A stretch of 64,000 nucleotides of DNA from Prevotella dentasini JCM 15908 (GTDB lineage Bacteria > Bacteroidota > Bacteroidia > Bacteroidales > Bacteroidaceae). Shown here in pieces: positions 38,201 to 46,144 of the stretch. The position numbers and the translations under genes are program-made. The stretch spans positions 124,001 through 188,000 of the forward strand of contig NZ_BAKG01000003.1 in the NCBI RefSeq assembly GCF_000614065.1. Reading direction: 5' to 3'. Each line of letters starts with the position of its first letter. Position 1 is the first letter of the stretch. The notes beneath the pieces are model-generated. The model was not told the DNA's origin. It worked only from the letters and a program-made list of their open reading frames with translations, and made no database searches.

Positions 38201-39505
38201 ATGAAAGTTTTAATGTTCGGGTGGGAATATCCACCTCATGTCTATGGCGGACTTGCTACTGCAAACTTTGGTATCTCCGAAGGACTCCATGCCCAAGGCG
38301 ACATAGAGACCGTCCTGTGCCTTCCCCGCCCCTTCGGCGACGAGGACCATACATACGCCCATATCGTCGCGATGAACTGCGTGCCGGTAGCGTACCGAGA
38401 GCTGAACCGCGACTATGTGGCCAACCGGTGCGGAAGCATCATGGAGCCCGACCTCTACTTCAGGCTGCGCGACCATATCTATGCCGACTTCAACTACATG
38501 AACCCCAACGACCTCGGGGCGATAGACTTTGCCGGAGGCTATCCCGGCAACCTGCACGAGGAGATAAACAACTATTCCATCATTTCGGGCGTGGTTGCGC
38601 GTACCTTCGATTTCGATATCATCCATGCACACGACTGGCTGACCTATCCTGCGGGAATCCATGCCAAGCGCATTTCGGGCAAGCCGCTGTGCATCCATGT
38701 GCATGCCACCGACTTCGACCGTTCGCGCGGACGGGTCAATCCGACGGTCTATTCGATAGAGAAGGACGGAATGGACAATGCCGACTGCATCATGTGCGTA
38801 TCGGAGCTGACGCGCCAGACGGTCATCAGGCAGTACCACCAGCCGCCGCAGAAGGTATTCACCGTTCACAACGCCGTCTACCCCCTGAAGGAAGAGGTGG
38901 CCGCCCTGCCGCGTCCCAACCACAGGAACGGGGAGAAGATAGTAACCTTTCTCGGGCGGCTGACGATGCAGAAGGGTCCCGAATACTTCGTCGAGGCTGC
39001 CAACATGGTGCTCCGCCGGACGCGCAACGTGCGCTTCTGCATGGCCGGCTCGGGCGACATGATGGAGCAGATGATAGAGTTGGCGGCCAAGCGCGGCATT
39101 GCCGACCATTTCCACTTCCCGGGATTCATGCGCGGCAACGAGGTGTACGAGTGCCTGAAGAACTCGGACGTCTACGTCATGCCGTCGGTCAGCGAGCCTT
39201 TCGGCATCTCGCCCTTGGAGGCGATGCAGTGCGGGACGCCGACCATCATTTCCAAGCAGAGCGGCTGTGCGGAGATTCTCAGCAACTGCATCAAGGTAGA
39301 CTACTGGGACATCCACGCCATGGCGGACGCCATGTACTCCATCTGCCACAACGACAGCCTCTTCGACTATCTCTCGGAGGAGGGAAAGCGCGAGGTGGAC
39401 CAGATAACGTGGGAGAAGACAGGCGCGTGGATTCGCGAGCTGTACATGCGCACCTTGGATGGAAATAGCCCTCCCGGGCCTGCCCGCGGCACGGGATTCC
39501 AGTAA
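38201..39505 (+). CDS. Glycosyltransferase family 4, glycogen-synthase-like
   Basis: GT-B fold enzyme of 434 residues predicted to elongate alpha-glucan. The N-terminal 'MFGWEYPPHVYGGLATANFG' matches the starch/glycogen synthase start, followed by 'FDIIHAHDWLTYPAGIHAKR' and 'CVSELTRQTVIRQYHQPPQK'; the C-terminal donor site has 'FLGRLTMQKGPEYFVEAANM' and 'PSVSEPFGISPLEAMQCGTP' with the conserved Glu pair. It follows the debranching enzyme by 16 bases, and a GH57 gene follows. This three-gene set is conserved in Bacteroidota glycogen metabolism. Confidence 0.9.
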   Translation: MKVLMFGWEYPPHVYGGLATANFGISEGLHAQGDIETVLCLPRPFGDEDHTYAHIVAMNCVPVAYRELNRDYVANRCGSIMEPDLYFRLRDHIYADFNYMNPNDLGAIDFAGGYPGNLHEEINNYSIISGVVARTFDFDIIHAHDWLTYPAGIHAKRISGKPLCIHVHATDFDRSRGRVNPTVYSIEKDGMDNADCIMCVSELTRQTVIRQYHQPPQKVFTVHNAVYPLKEEVAALPRPNHRNGEKIVTFLGRLTMQKGPEYFVEAANMVLRRTRNVRFCMAGSGDMMEQMIELAAKRGIADHFHFPGFMRGNEVYECLKNSDVYVMPSVSEPFGISPLEAMQCGTPTIISKQSGCAEILSNCIKVDYWDIHAMADAMYSICHNDSLFDYLSEEGKREVDQITWEKTGAWIRELYMRTLDGNSPPGPARGTGFQ

Positions 39506-39533
39506 AAGTTATAATGAACCAAACTCAACAACG

Positions 39534-40955
39534 ATGAAAACAATTTGCTTATATTTTGAAATACATCAGGTCGTCCATTTGAGACGCTACCGCTTCTTCG
39601 ACATCGGCACCGACCATTACTACTACGACTCCTACGAGAACGAGCGCAGCATCACCGAGATTGCCGAGCGCAGCTACCTGCCGGCCCTCGACGCGCTCCT
39701 GCAGATGATACGGGAGAACGGAAAGTTCTTCAAGGTGGCCTTCTCCATTTCGGGCGTGGGGCTCGAGAGCCTTGAGACCTACGCGCAGCCGGTACTCGAC
39801 AAGCTGCAGGAACTCGCCGCCACGGGATGCGTGGAGTTCTTGGCAGAGCCTTACTCGCACGGCCTGTCATCCTTGGCAAACGAAGACTGCTTCCGGGCCG
39901 AGGTGGAACGCCAGAGCAGGAAGATGCAGGAGTACTTCGGGCAGACGCCGAAGGTGCTCCGGAACTCTTCGCTGATATACAGCGACGAGATTGGCTACCT
40001 TGCCTCGAAGATGGGGTTCAAGGCCATGCTCACCGAGGGTGCCAAGCACGTGCTCGGATGGAAGAGCCCGCACTACGTCTACCACTGCGCCCAAGCACCG
40101 AAGCTGAAGCTCCTGCTGCGCGACGTGAAGCTGAGCGACGACATCTCCCTGCGCTTCAACGACTCCACGTGGGAGGGCTATCCGCTGTTTGCCGACAACT
40201 ATATGGACGAGATTGCCGCGCTGCCCGAGGAGGAGCAGATGATTGGCATCTTCATGAACCTCTCGGCCCTCGGAATGGAGCAGCCGCTGTCGAGCAACAT
40301 CCTCGAGTTCGTCAAGGCCCTGCCGGCCTGTGCGCGGCAGAGGGGCATCACGTTCTCCACGCCCACCGAGGTCTGCATGAAGATGAAGAGCGTGGGGCAG
40401 CTCGACGTGCCCGACACGCTGAGCTGGATGGACGAGGAGCGCGACGTCAGCACGTGGCTGGGCAATGCGATGCAGCGCGAGGCCTTCAGCGAACTGTACA
40501 GCGTGGCCGACCGGGTGCGCATTGCCGACGACCCGCGCCTGAATCAGGACTGGGACTATCTTCAGGCGAGCAACAACTTCAGGTTTATGTCTACCAAGCC
40601 GACGCACGTAGGCATAGACCGCGGCATCTACAGCAGCCCGTTCGATGCCTTCACCAACTACATGAACATTCTGGGCGACTTCATCAGCCGGGTAAGCACC
40701 CTCTATCCTGCCGACGTGGACAACGACGAGCTGGACAGCCTGCTGACGACCATACGCAATCAGGGCGACGAGATAGAGATGAAGGACAAGGAGGTGGCGC
40801 GCCTGCAGTCGAAGGTGGAGAAGATGGATGCCGAGATACTGAGGCTCCGCGGCCAGCTGGCGCGGAAAAAGCCTGCCAAGAAGCCTGCGTCCAAGAAGGC
40901 CGCACCGCGGAAGGGCAGCTCGGAGGATGCGGCGGCGGACGGCGGACGGACGTAG
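39534..40955 (+). CDS. Glycoside hydrolase family 57 protein with coiled coil and lysine-rich tail
   Basis: GH57 alpha-glucan-active enzyme of 473 residues, probably an amylase- or branching-type protein acting on glycogen. The N-terminal 'ICLYFEIHQVVHLRRYRFFD', 'VEFLAEPYSHGLSSLANED' and 'VLRNSSLIYSDEIGYLASKM' carry the family's conserved regions; 'LRFNDSTWEGYPLFADNYM' lies near the second acid region. After about 410 a coiled coil ('IEMKDKEVARLQSKVEKMDA') leads into a Lys/Pro/Ala-rich tail ('RKKPAKKPASKKAAPRK'). ATG 39534 is chosen because the fold starts there. It ends with a strong terminator. Confidence 0.88.
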   Translation: MKTICLYFEIHQVVHLRRYRFFDIGTDHYYYDSYENERSITEIAERSYLPALDALLQMIRENGKFFKVAFSISGVGLESLETYAQPVLDKLQELAATGCVEFLAEPYSHGLSSLANEDCFRAEVERQSRKMQEYFGQTPKVLRNSSLIYSDEIGYLASKMGFKAMLTEGAKHVLGWKSPHYVYHCAQAPKLKLLLRDVKLSDDISLRFNDSTWEGYPLFADNYMDEIAALPEEEQMIGIFMNLSALGMEQPLSSNILEFVKALPACARQRGITFSTPTEVCMKMKSVGQLDVPDTLSWMDEERDVSTWLGNAMQREAFSELYSVADRVRIADDPRLNQDWDYLQASNNFRFMSTKPTHVGIDRGIYSSPFDAFTNYMNILGDFISRVSTLYPADVDNDELDSLLTTIRNQGDEIEMKDKEVARLQSKVEKMDAEILRLRGQLARKKPAKKPASKKAAPRKGSSEDAAADGGRT

Positions 40956-40995
40956 CCGGCATGCCGCAGGGCTGTCCTGCAAAGTTTCTCTGAAT

Positions 40996-41026
40996 AATGC
41001 CAGCCGGAATTTTTCCGGCTGGCATT
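40996..41026 (+). terminator. Intrinsic terminator of the glycogen operon
   Basis: AATGCCAGCCGGAA (40996-41009) pairs perfectly over 14 bp with TTCCGGCTGGCATT (41013-41026) around a three-T loop, then TGCTTTAT. Confidence 0.85.
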
Positions 41027-41085
41027 TGCTTTATCCCCCTGCATCCCGTCCGGACGGCCGTGGGAAGGCGGGACTTTGCTGAAAA

Positions 41086-41327
41086 CGCAATTGTGTTTTT
41101 GGTAAAATAATACTACATTTCGGGCGACGGGCATAGTGCTTTTTCATACAGCCTATAGTGCTTTTCTGCAAAGGGTATATAGCTTCCAACAAAAAGGTAT
41201 ATACGTTTTCATAAAAAAGTACGTACTTTTTCACCTAAAAGTATATACTTTTTCTGCAAAAAGTACGTACTTTTTCGCTAAAATATAATTACGTTTTTTA
41301 TGAAGCGTTGATGCTTTTTGTAATATT
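41086..41327. repeat. 22-bp periodic array E (about 11 units)
   Basis: Units start every 22 bases from 41086 to 41306. The best copies, at 41218, 41240 and 41262, carry AGTACGTACTTTTT or AGTATATACTTTTT; outer copies (for example 41130, 41152, 41174, 41196) keep a short TA/GC palindrome and the following T-run but diverge otherwise. Each unit combines a palindromic core, a T-run and an A-run, so A and T tracts recur about every two helical turns. It lies between convergent genes. Confidence 0.8.
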
Positions 41328-41524
41328 CTGATGGTCAGCGTATTGCATTTCTTCCGAAATATCCGTGAACGGTTCTTGGGGAAGGTCTTTTTCTGCCCGT
41401 CTGCCGCATGCGGAGACGGGTTGCGGAGAGCGGCGGACAGGGAGGAGAGGGCAGGAGGCAGGGGTAAAAAATACGGACAGACTTCGTGCGCTTCCCCGTG
41501 AGGTCTCCGGGTTTCGCTGAACGA

Positions 41525-41558
41525 AAAGGCCCGTCGGAAAATCTTCCAACGGGCCTTT
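41525..41558 (-). terminator. Intrinsic terminator of the secreted-protein gene
   Basis: On the minus strand AAAGGCCCGT pairs with ACGGGCCTTT (10 bp), inner bases TTGGAA/TTCCGA pair partly, and TTCG follows the final TTT. It lies about 40 bases past the stop. Confidence 0.75.
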
Positions 41559-41596
41559 GATGAGTGGGCTTGCGGCGAATCGTGCCGCGGAGCCGT

Positions 41597-43059
41597 TTAT
41601 TTCTTCAGCATCTTCTTGCCGTTCTGGATGACCACGCCCTTGTAGTCGCTGCTTACGCGCTGTCCGGCGAGGTTGTAAATCGGAGCGTTCAGGCTCCGGG
41701 CGTCGTTGTTGAGGCTGCTGATGCCGTTGGCCTCTTCGGTAATGGAGGTGGGGTAGATTTCGGCAACGCCCTTGAATACCGCGCCGAGAATACCCTCTAC
41801 GGTGTACTTCTTGCCTGCAACTGCGAACGAGCCGAGGTCGTTGAAGGCGTCGAGGTGGAAGCCGTTATAGAGCTGGACCTTTGCCTCGCCGCTGACGAGG
41901 TAGTAGTTGACTACGTCCTTGCCGTTCTTGTCCTTTACGGTCTCGGAGGTAATCTCGGTGTCTGCAATCTTCACGAGGTCGCAGAGGTTGTCCATCGCTT
42001 CGGCTACGGTGATGGCCTTCGCTGCTGCTGCCTCTCCGTTTGAGCGCGTTACGTTGTTGAGGTTGGTCAGGCCTTCTATCTCAAGGAACTCGGGAAGCGA
42101 GTTGTAGAGGTCGAAGCTGCCGCTGACCGGGCCGTTCAGAATCTCGTTGGCGGCAAGGCCGAGGGTGCTCTTGTAGAAGACGATGGCACCCGTGTTGTCG
42201 CGGATGTAGGCGGAGGTGTTGCCCTTGTTGGAGGTCCAAGTGTAGATTACCTGTGCGTTGTTGAGGGCCAGAGTGGCCTTTTCGCCCTTCTGGAGCTGCT
42301 TGAAGGCGGCAATGTTGTCTACCACGTGCACTTCCTGCTTGACGAATTCCTTCGTGGCGACGGGGCTTTCCTTGTCGCTACGTAGGCGATGGCCTTTACG
42401 GTCGCGCTGGTGGTGAGGGTGAAAGGCTCGGTGTACTTGGTTCCCTCGCGGTCGTCGGGCGTCTGGCCGTTGGTGGTATAGTAGATGGTTGCGCCTTCCG
42501 GCCCGGTGATGGTTACGGTCGTGGCCTCGGAGAACGACTCCTCGCCGCTGATGACCGGTGCTGCCACGCCGGCAGGAGTGTCGCCGCCTGCTATGGTAAC
42601 TACAATCTGGCTTGCGCGTACCTGTGCCTTGTTGGTCGTCAGCGACATGGTTGCGGCGTCGCCCGTCCATGTTGCGGTCTTCTTGTCGTCGCTGACGGTC
42701 AGGCTCTCGTTCTCATCGAATCCGTCGCCGCCGTACTTTATGTCGCCGGTCTTCTTGTCGGTCGCGGTTGCGCAGGTGAACTCAACCTTGGTGATGTTGC
42801 CCGCCGTGGACGTAATGGTGAAGGTTGCATTCTTGTAGATGCGGTACTCTCCGGCCTGCGTTCCGCCGTTGACGGCAGCAAATGCGGCGTTGTCGGCTGC
42901 AATGGTAACGCCCTCCTTCACCACTTGGTCGGGCTTGTCGCTTTTGGTATTCTGTCCGTTGTCGGTTCCGGCAACGAACGTTACGGTTGTTTGTGCGAAA
43001 GAGAGGCTGCTGACCAAGGCCAATGCAGCAACTGCTGCATAGCGTAAAATTTTGTTCAT
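41597..43059 (-). pseudogene. Secreted multidomain protein with chitobiase-like and OB-like domains, frameshifted
   Basis: Secreted protein of about 487 residues when repaired. A signal peptide ('YAAVAALALVSSLSFAQ') is followed by a beta-rich N-terminal domain, a chitobiase/beta-hexosaminidase C-terminal-type repeat ('ATIYYTTNGQTPDD', 'SATVKAIAYVA'), then an OB-like region ('KATLALNNAQVIYTWTSNKG', 'AYIRDNTGAIVFYKSTLGL') and the Prevotella tail 'IYNLAGQRVSSDYKG'. The frame breaks near 42377: as read the first half ends in 'TRKAPSPRR', while the second continues from 'DKESPVATKEFVKQE'. One added base (G on the plus strand) repairs it. No enzymatic motif is recognised; a surface binding role is possible. 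Confidence 0.75.
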
Positions 43060-43060
43060 A

Positions 43061-43100
43061 ATAAAGTCTGTTAGTTGAATATAAAGTCTGTTAGTTGAAT
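43061..43100. repeat. 20-bp perfect tandem duplication in a 5' leader
   Basis: ATAAAGTCTGTTAGTTGAAT occurs at 43061-43080 and again at 43081-43100 without a change. It lies directly upstream of the start codon at 43059 inside the predicted leader RNA. Confidence 0.9.
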
Positions 43101-43118
43101 ATGAATTATTTGAGATTG

Positions 43119-43149
43119 CAAATATACGGCTTTTATTTGGTAACGCAAA
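43119..43149 (-). promoter_or_regulatory. Promoter for the minus-strand secreted-protein gene
   Basis: Minus strand: TTTG (43149-43146), 19-base spacer, TATATTTG (43126-43119) and a following C. It gives a leader of about 50 bases that includes the 20-bp duplication. Confidence 0.75.
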
Positions 43150-43479
43150 TGTTTTGTCTGTTTATTTTAAGGGTTGGGCGTGCCCGAATATTCGGCAGGC
43201 AGCGTCATGGCGTCCCCTGTGCGCGCCTACAATGTTAATTCCTCGTTTTTGCACGGTATATATTTGGCGTTTTGTAATATTTCTCCTATATTTGCCTATG
43301 TGTTTTTTATGATTTGGATTTTTCTAAATCTTCCCCGAGGTTGGTAGCATCCTGCACCAACCTCTTTTTGTCGGTTGGATGATCTCGGGCGGTGCCGTGC
43401 AGGGATACGGCTGCGGCAGGCTCGGCCGATGACGCCGGAATGGGGCGTATGTTCTGCATCTGTGTGTCCTTTGATTCTG

Positions 43480-43611
43480 AAAAGGTTGATAATTGTCTCT
43501 GAAAAGGTTGACAGTTGTCTCTGAAAAGCTTGATAATTGTCTCTGAAAAGCTTGATAGTTACAACACAAAAGCTTGACAGTTACTTCTGAAAAGTTTGAC
43601 AATCTCCTTAT
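43480..43611. repeat. 22-bp periodic array F (6 units)
   Basis: AAAAGSTTGA-type units begin at 43480, 43502, 43524, 43546, 43568 and 43590 (AAAAGGTTGA twice, AAAAGCTTGA three times, AAAAGTTTGA once). The second half of the first four units reads TAATTGTCTCTG or a close variant. The last unit contains the TTTG of the downstream promoter, so this array is physically part of a promoter region. Confidence 0.88.
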
Positions 43612-43626
43612 TATTTGCTATTTTTG
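43595..43626 (+). promoter_or_regulatory. Promoter for the lipoprotein gene
   Basis: TTTG at 43595-43598, 20-base spacer, TATTTTTG at 43619-43626. The start codon at 43643 follows about 10 bases after the expected transcription start. Confidence 0.7.
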
Positions 43627-43642
43627 CAAAAACTTTTGCCGT

Positions 43643-44140
43643 ATGAAAAATATCTTTGTTCTGTTTCTGTTGGGCTTGTCGGTTATGTTATTCTTCGGAG
43701 GCTGCGAGAAGGCGGAGCTGGAAACGCTTGCAGGGGAGGAGCCTTCGTCCGGCTGCGACTCAGTATTTGCCGACGGGGAAGATGATGATGAGGCTCAGTT
43801 GCTGTCGGTCCCGGAATTTATGGAAGCCAGTCAGTTAGACGGTCCGGTCTGGGTAGGGGGATATATTGTCGGTGCCTGCGCAAGGAGCATAAGCCGCGCG
43901 GAGTGGGAACCGCCATTCTCGTATGATGCCGCCATCCTGCTGGCCGACACTCCCGGCGAGACCGATCCGGAGAAAGTGATAGCCATACAGCTGCACAATA
44001 AGGAGCTGAAAGAGATTTTCAGCCTGCGCCGTGTCCCCGAAAACTATGGCAGGATAGCCTGCTTCTACGGAATGAGGCGGACATACCTCGGTATATGGGG
44101 AATGAAGGAGGATATTATAGATTACGGATGGTTCGACTGA
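43643..44140 (+). CDS. Lipoprotein with DUF6359-like OB-fold domain
   Basis: Putative lipoprotein of 165 residues: signal peptide with lipobox ('LFLLGLSVMLFFGGC', Cys near 21), an acidic linker ('DGEDDDEAQ'), then a domain resembling the Bacteroidota DUF6359/OB-like family: 'GPVWVGGYIVGACARSIS', 'AAILLADTPGETDPEKVIAI' and 'ENYGRIACFYGMRRTYLGIW'. The family's function is unknown. ATG 43643 is the start because the signal peptide begins there and the promoter lies just upstream. It is divergent from another secreted protein that also carries an OB-like region. Confidence 0.72.
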   Translation: MKNIFVLFLLGLSVMLFFGGCEKAELETLAGEEPSSGCDSVFADGEDDDEAQLLSVPEFMEASQLDGPVWVGGYIVGACARSISRAEWEPPFSYDAAILLADTPGETDPEKVIAIQLHNKELKEIFSLRRVPENYGRIACFYGMRRTYLGIWGMKEDIIDYGWFD

Positions 44141-44182
44141 TAACGGGAAAATAAGCGTTTTGTTATATTTTTGTGCCGAAAA

Positions 44183-44214
44183 TTTGGTCAAAACAATTAA
44201 AGTAACTATATTTG
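44183..44214 (+). promoter_or_regulatory. Promoter for the ECF sigma factor gene
   Basis: TTTG at 44183-44186, 20-base spacer, TATATTTG at 44207-44214, then C. A leader of about 75 bases precedes the start at 44295. Confidence 0.75.
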
Positions 44215-44294
44215 CAATCCGTTTACATATATTATTCAAGTAGTAACAATAAGCCTATCGAAACAGCATTACTTCATAATTAAAACTTTAAGGA

Positions 44295-44891
44295 ATGAAG
44301 AATCTGAATGAGATGACCGACGAAGAGTTGGCCTTATCTTATATTAATGGGGACAACAGGGCTTTCGATCTATTGTTGCTACACAATCAGACCAAACTCT
44401 TTTCCTATATTCTCTTTGTGGTTCGCGACCGCGATGTGGCTGATGACATCTTTCAGGAGACGTTCGTAAAGGCCATCACCAAGTTGCAGCAGGGAAAATA
44501 TGCACCGAGCGGCAAGTTCGGCGCGTGGCTCATGCGTATTGCCCATAACGTGATAATGGACTGGTACAGGGCGCAGCGTGCCGAGAAGCTGACCGACGGC
44601 CCCCGGGAGAACGACCTGTCCAACATTGCCGGCAGCGAGCTGGCGATAGGAAACATAGAGAACCAGTTTGTAAACGTACAGACCCTGAATGACATCAAGA
44701 AGATGATGAACCTCCTGCCGGCACCGCAGCGCGAGGTGGTCTTCATGCGCTACTATCAGGAAATGTCCTTTAAGGAAATAGCAGAGACGACAGGTGTCAG
44801 CATCAATACGAGCCTTGGACGCATGCGCTACGCCATTCTGAATATGCGGAGAATGGTTCGCGAGAATAACGTAACCCTGCAGCTGATGTAA
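44295..44891 (+). CDS. ECF-family RNA polymerase sigma factor
   Basis: Sigma-70 family group 4 factor of 198 residues. Region 2 has 'LFSYILFVVRDRDVADDIFQ' and 'ETFVKAITKLQQGKYAPSGK', the core- and -10-binding helices; region 4 has 'LPAPQREVVFMRYYQEMSFK' with the helix-turn-helix 'EIAETTGVSINTSLGRMRYA'. The middle linker is longer than in most ECF factors. No anti-sigma gene is adjacent; the gene is alone between the lipoprotein gene and rpe, so its signal is not visible. It has its own housekeeping-type promoter. Confidence 0.92.
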   Translation: MKNLNEMTDEELALSYINGDNRAFDLLLLHNQTKLFSYILFVVRDRDVADDIFQETFVKAITKLQQGKYAPSGKFGAWLMRIAHNVIMDWYRAQRAEKLTDGPRENDLSNIAGSELAIGNIENQFVNVQTLNDIKKMMNLLPAPQREVVFMRYYQEMSFKEIAETTGVSINTSLGRMRYAILNMRRMVRENNVTLQLM

Positions 44892-44982
44892 GAGCAGCTC
44901 CCGTTCTTGTCTTGGCGCAAGCTGACGGGTAGGCGGTAATGCCCGTATCGGCAATAAAATATTTACTAAGGTATAGGGACAG

Positions 44983-45033
44983 ACACCCTGCCGGCCTGCC
45001 AGCTTTCATATATCTGACAGACAAGCAGGGTGT
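44983..45033. terminator. Possible terminator between the sigma gene and rpe
   Basis: ACACCCTGC (44983-44991) pairs with GCAGGGTGT (45025-45033) across a 33-base loop, followed on the plus strand by TTGTTCC. It lies between two convergent gene ends. Confidence 0.45.
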
Positions 45034-45059
45034 TTGTTCCTGTATTCTTTTTCGGTATG

Positions 45060-45728
45060 TTATAATTGATTTTGCGGTCTCAGTATCTTCAGGTCGTGGA
45101 TGGTGGCAATCGGGTCTTTCTGCTTGAAGACATAGCTGCCGCTTACGAGTGCATTGGCACCGGCATTGACAAGGCGCGGTGCGGTCTCGTCTTGGACTCC
45201 ACCGTCTATTTCGATGATGGCATGGCTGCCTTCCCGTGCTATCAGCTCACGTAGCCGCTTTACCTTATTAATAGTACCCTCGATGAAGCTCTGTCCGCCG
45301 AAACCGGGGTTGACGCTCATCAGCAGTACGACTTCTACGTCGCAGATGATGTCTTCCAGTACGCTGACAGGCGTAGAAGGGTTGAGGACGACGCCGGCCT
45401 TCATTCCTGTCTGGTGGATTTGCTGTACCGTGCGGTGCAGGTGGGGGCAGGTCTCGTAGTGGACACTCATCAGCGCGGCACCGGCATCGGCAGTCTGCTG
45501 AATGTAGTTCTCGGGATGCACTATCATGTAGTGTACGTCCATTGGCTTCTTGCAAGCCTTTCCCACGGCCTTGAGTACGGGGAAGCCGAATGAAATGTTA
45601 GGTACGAAGACGCCGTCCATGATGTCCATGTGAATCCAGTCGGCCTCGCTGTTGTTAATCATCTCTATGTCGCGGTCCAGATGCAGGAAGTCGGCAGAGA
45701 GAAGTGAGGGGGAAATAATTGTTTCCAT
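45060..45728 (-). CDS. rpe: Ribulose-phosphate 3-epimerase
   Basis: TIM-barrel metalloenzyme interconverting ribulose-5-phosphate and xylulose-5-phosphate (222 residues). Motifs: 'ISPSLLSADFLHLDRDIEMI', 'DWIHMDIMDGVFVPNISFG' with the metal-binding His/Asp, 'DVHYMIVHPENYI', 'VLLMSVNPGFGGQSFIEGTI' and 'EIDGGVQDETAPRLVNAGAN'. The start ATG 45728 gives the usual N-terminus; an upstream in-frame ATG at 45746 would add six residues. A 41-residue open frame lies directly upstream on the same strand. Confidence 0.95.
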   Translation of the reverse strand: METIISPSLLSADFLHLDRDIEMINNSEADWIHMDIMDGVFVPNISFGFPVLKAVGKACKKPMDVHYMIVHPENYIQQTADAGAALMSVHYETCPHLHRTVQQIHQTGMKAGVVLNPSTPVSVLEDIICDVEVVLLMSVNPGFGGQSFIEGTINKVKRLRELIAREGSHAIIEIDGGVQDETAPRLVNAGANALVSGSYVFKQKDPIATIHDLKILRPQNQL

Positions 45729-45733
45729 ATTGG

Positions 45734-45859
45734 TTAGTTCAGGCAATAGGTTTCTGTTTTGCCATTTATCTGTATGGCACGATAGGTGTAAGCAATCTGT
45801 CTGATAAGGCGGAGTGTCTTTTCAGAAGGATTCAGTTCTTCGGGGGTAAATAGTTGCAT
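45734..45859 (-). CDS. Conserved-looking small protein upstream of rpe
   Basis: A 41-codon frame from ATG at 45859 to a stop at 45734: it opens 'MQLFTPEELNPSEKTLRLIR' and continues 'QIAYTYRAIQINGKTETYCL'. The composition is balanced and helix-forming, and similar short proteins occur near this gene in Bacteroidota as far as I recall. It ends 5 bases before the rpe start, so the two are probably cotranslated. Function is unknown. Confidence 0.65.
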   Translation of the reverse strand: MQLFTPEELNPSEKTLRLIRQIAYTYRAIQINGKTETYCLN

Positions 45860-46001
45860 CATAGGCTATATACTTTTATTAGAGAGTTTTTATATGCTAA
45901 GAACGCCTTAAACGTAGTATTATTATGTTTTGCTTGAAAATGTTTTCCTTTATTTTGTATAATTAAACCCGTAAACTCCGCATAGACTGCCGATTTTTCA
46001 T

Positions 46002-46009
46002 TAACTTTG
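46002..46009 (+). promoter_or_regulatory. -7 element upstream of trpF
   Basis: TAACTTTG, then C, at 46002-46010. No TTTG is found at the expected distance. A 130-base leader would precede trpF; no leader peptide with Trp codons is seen in it. Confidence 0.45.
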
Positions 46010-46144
46010 CCGGTACAAAAGGGCCTTTGAGGGTATTGTTTCCAATGGTTCAGGGACTGGAACTCTGCTTCTGAAACCATAGTGCGGAATCATGGAGTAT
46101 GAAAAGAATATTACCCGATAAGCATATAAAGATTTATAGAAACT

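Larger units (their letters stand above)
40956..41596. other. 641-base convergent intergenic region
   Basis: The region holds a strong terminator for the glycogen operon (40996-41026), the longest 22-bp array (41086-41327) and the terminator of the opposing gene (41525-41558). The stretch 41330-41520 has no recognised feature. Confidence 0.65.
43060..43642. other. 583-base divergent intergenic region
   Basis: Between two divergently transcribed secreted-protein genes: a 20-bp tandem duplication (43061-43100), a minus-strand promoter (43119-43149), an unassigned stretch (43150-43457), a six-unit 22-bp array (43480-43611) and a plus-strand promoter (43595-43626) that overlaps the last array unit. 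Confidence 0.65.

Noticed and set aside
38210..39349. Minus-strand frame opposite the GT4 gene
   Set aside because: Repetitive Val/His/Arg composition and no domain; the GT4 gene on the plus strand is clear.
39827..40993. Alternative plus-strand frame overlapping the GH57 gene
   Set aside because: Arg-rich shadow typical of a shifted frame in GC-rich coding sequence; the GH57 frame has conserved motifs throughout.
41086..41327. The 22-bp arrays as CRISPR arrays
   Set aside because: There are no unique spacers between identical repeats, the units abut each other, copies diverge gradually, and no cas gene is present.
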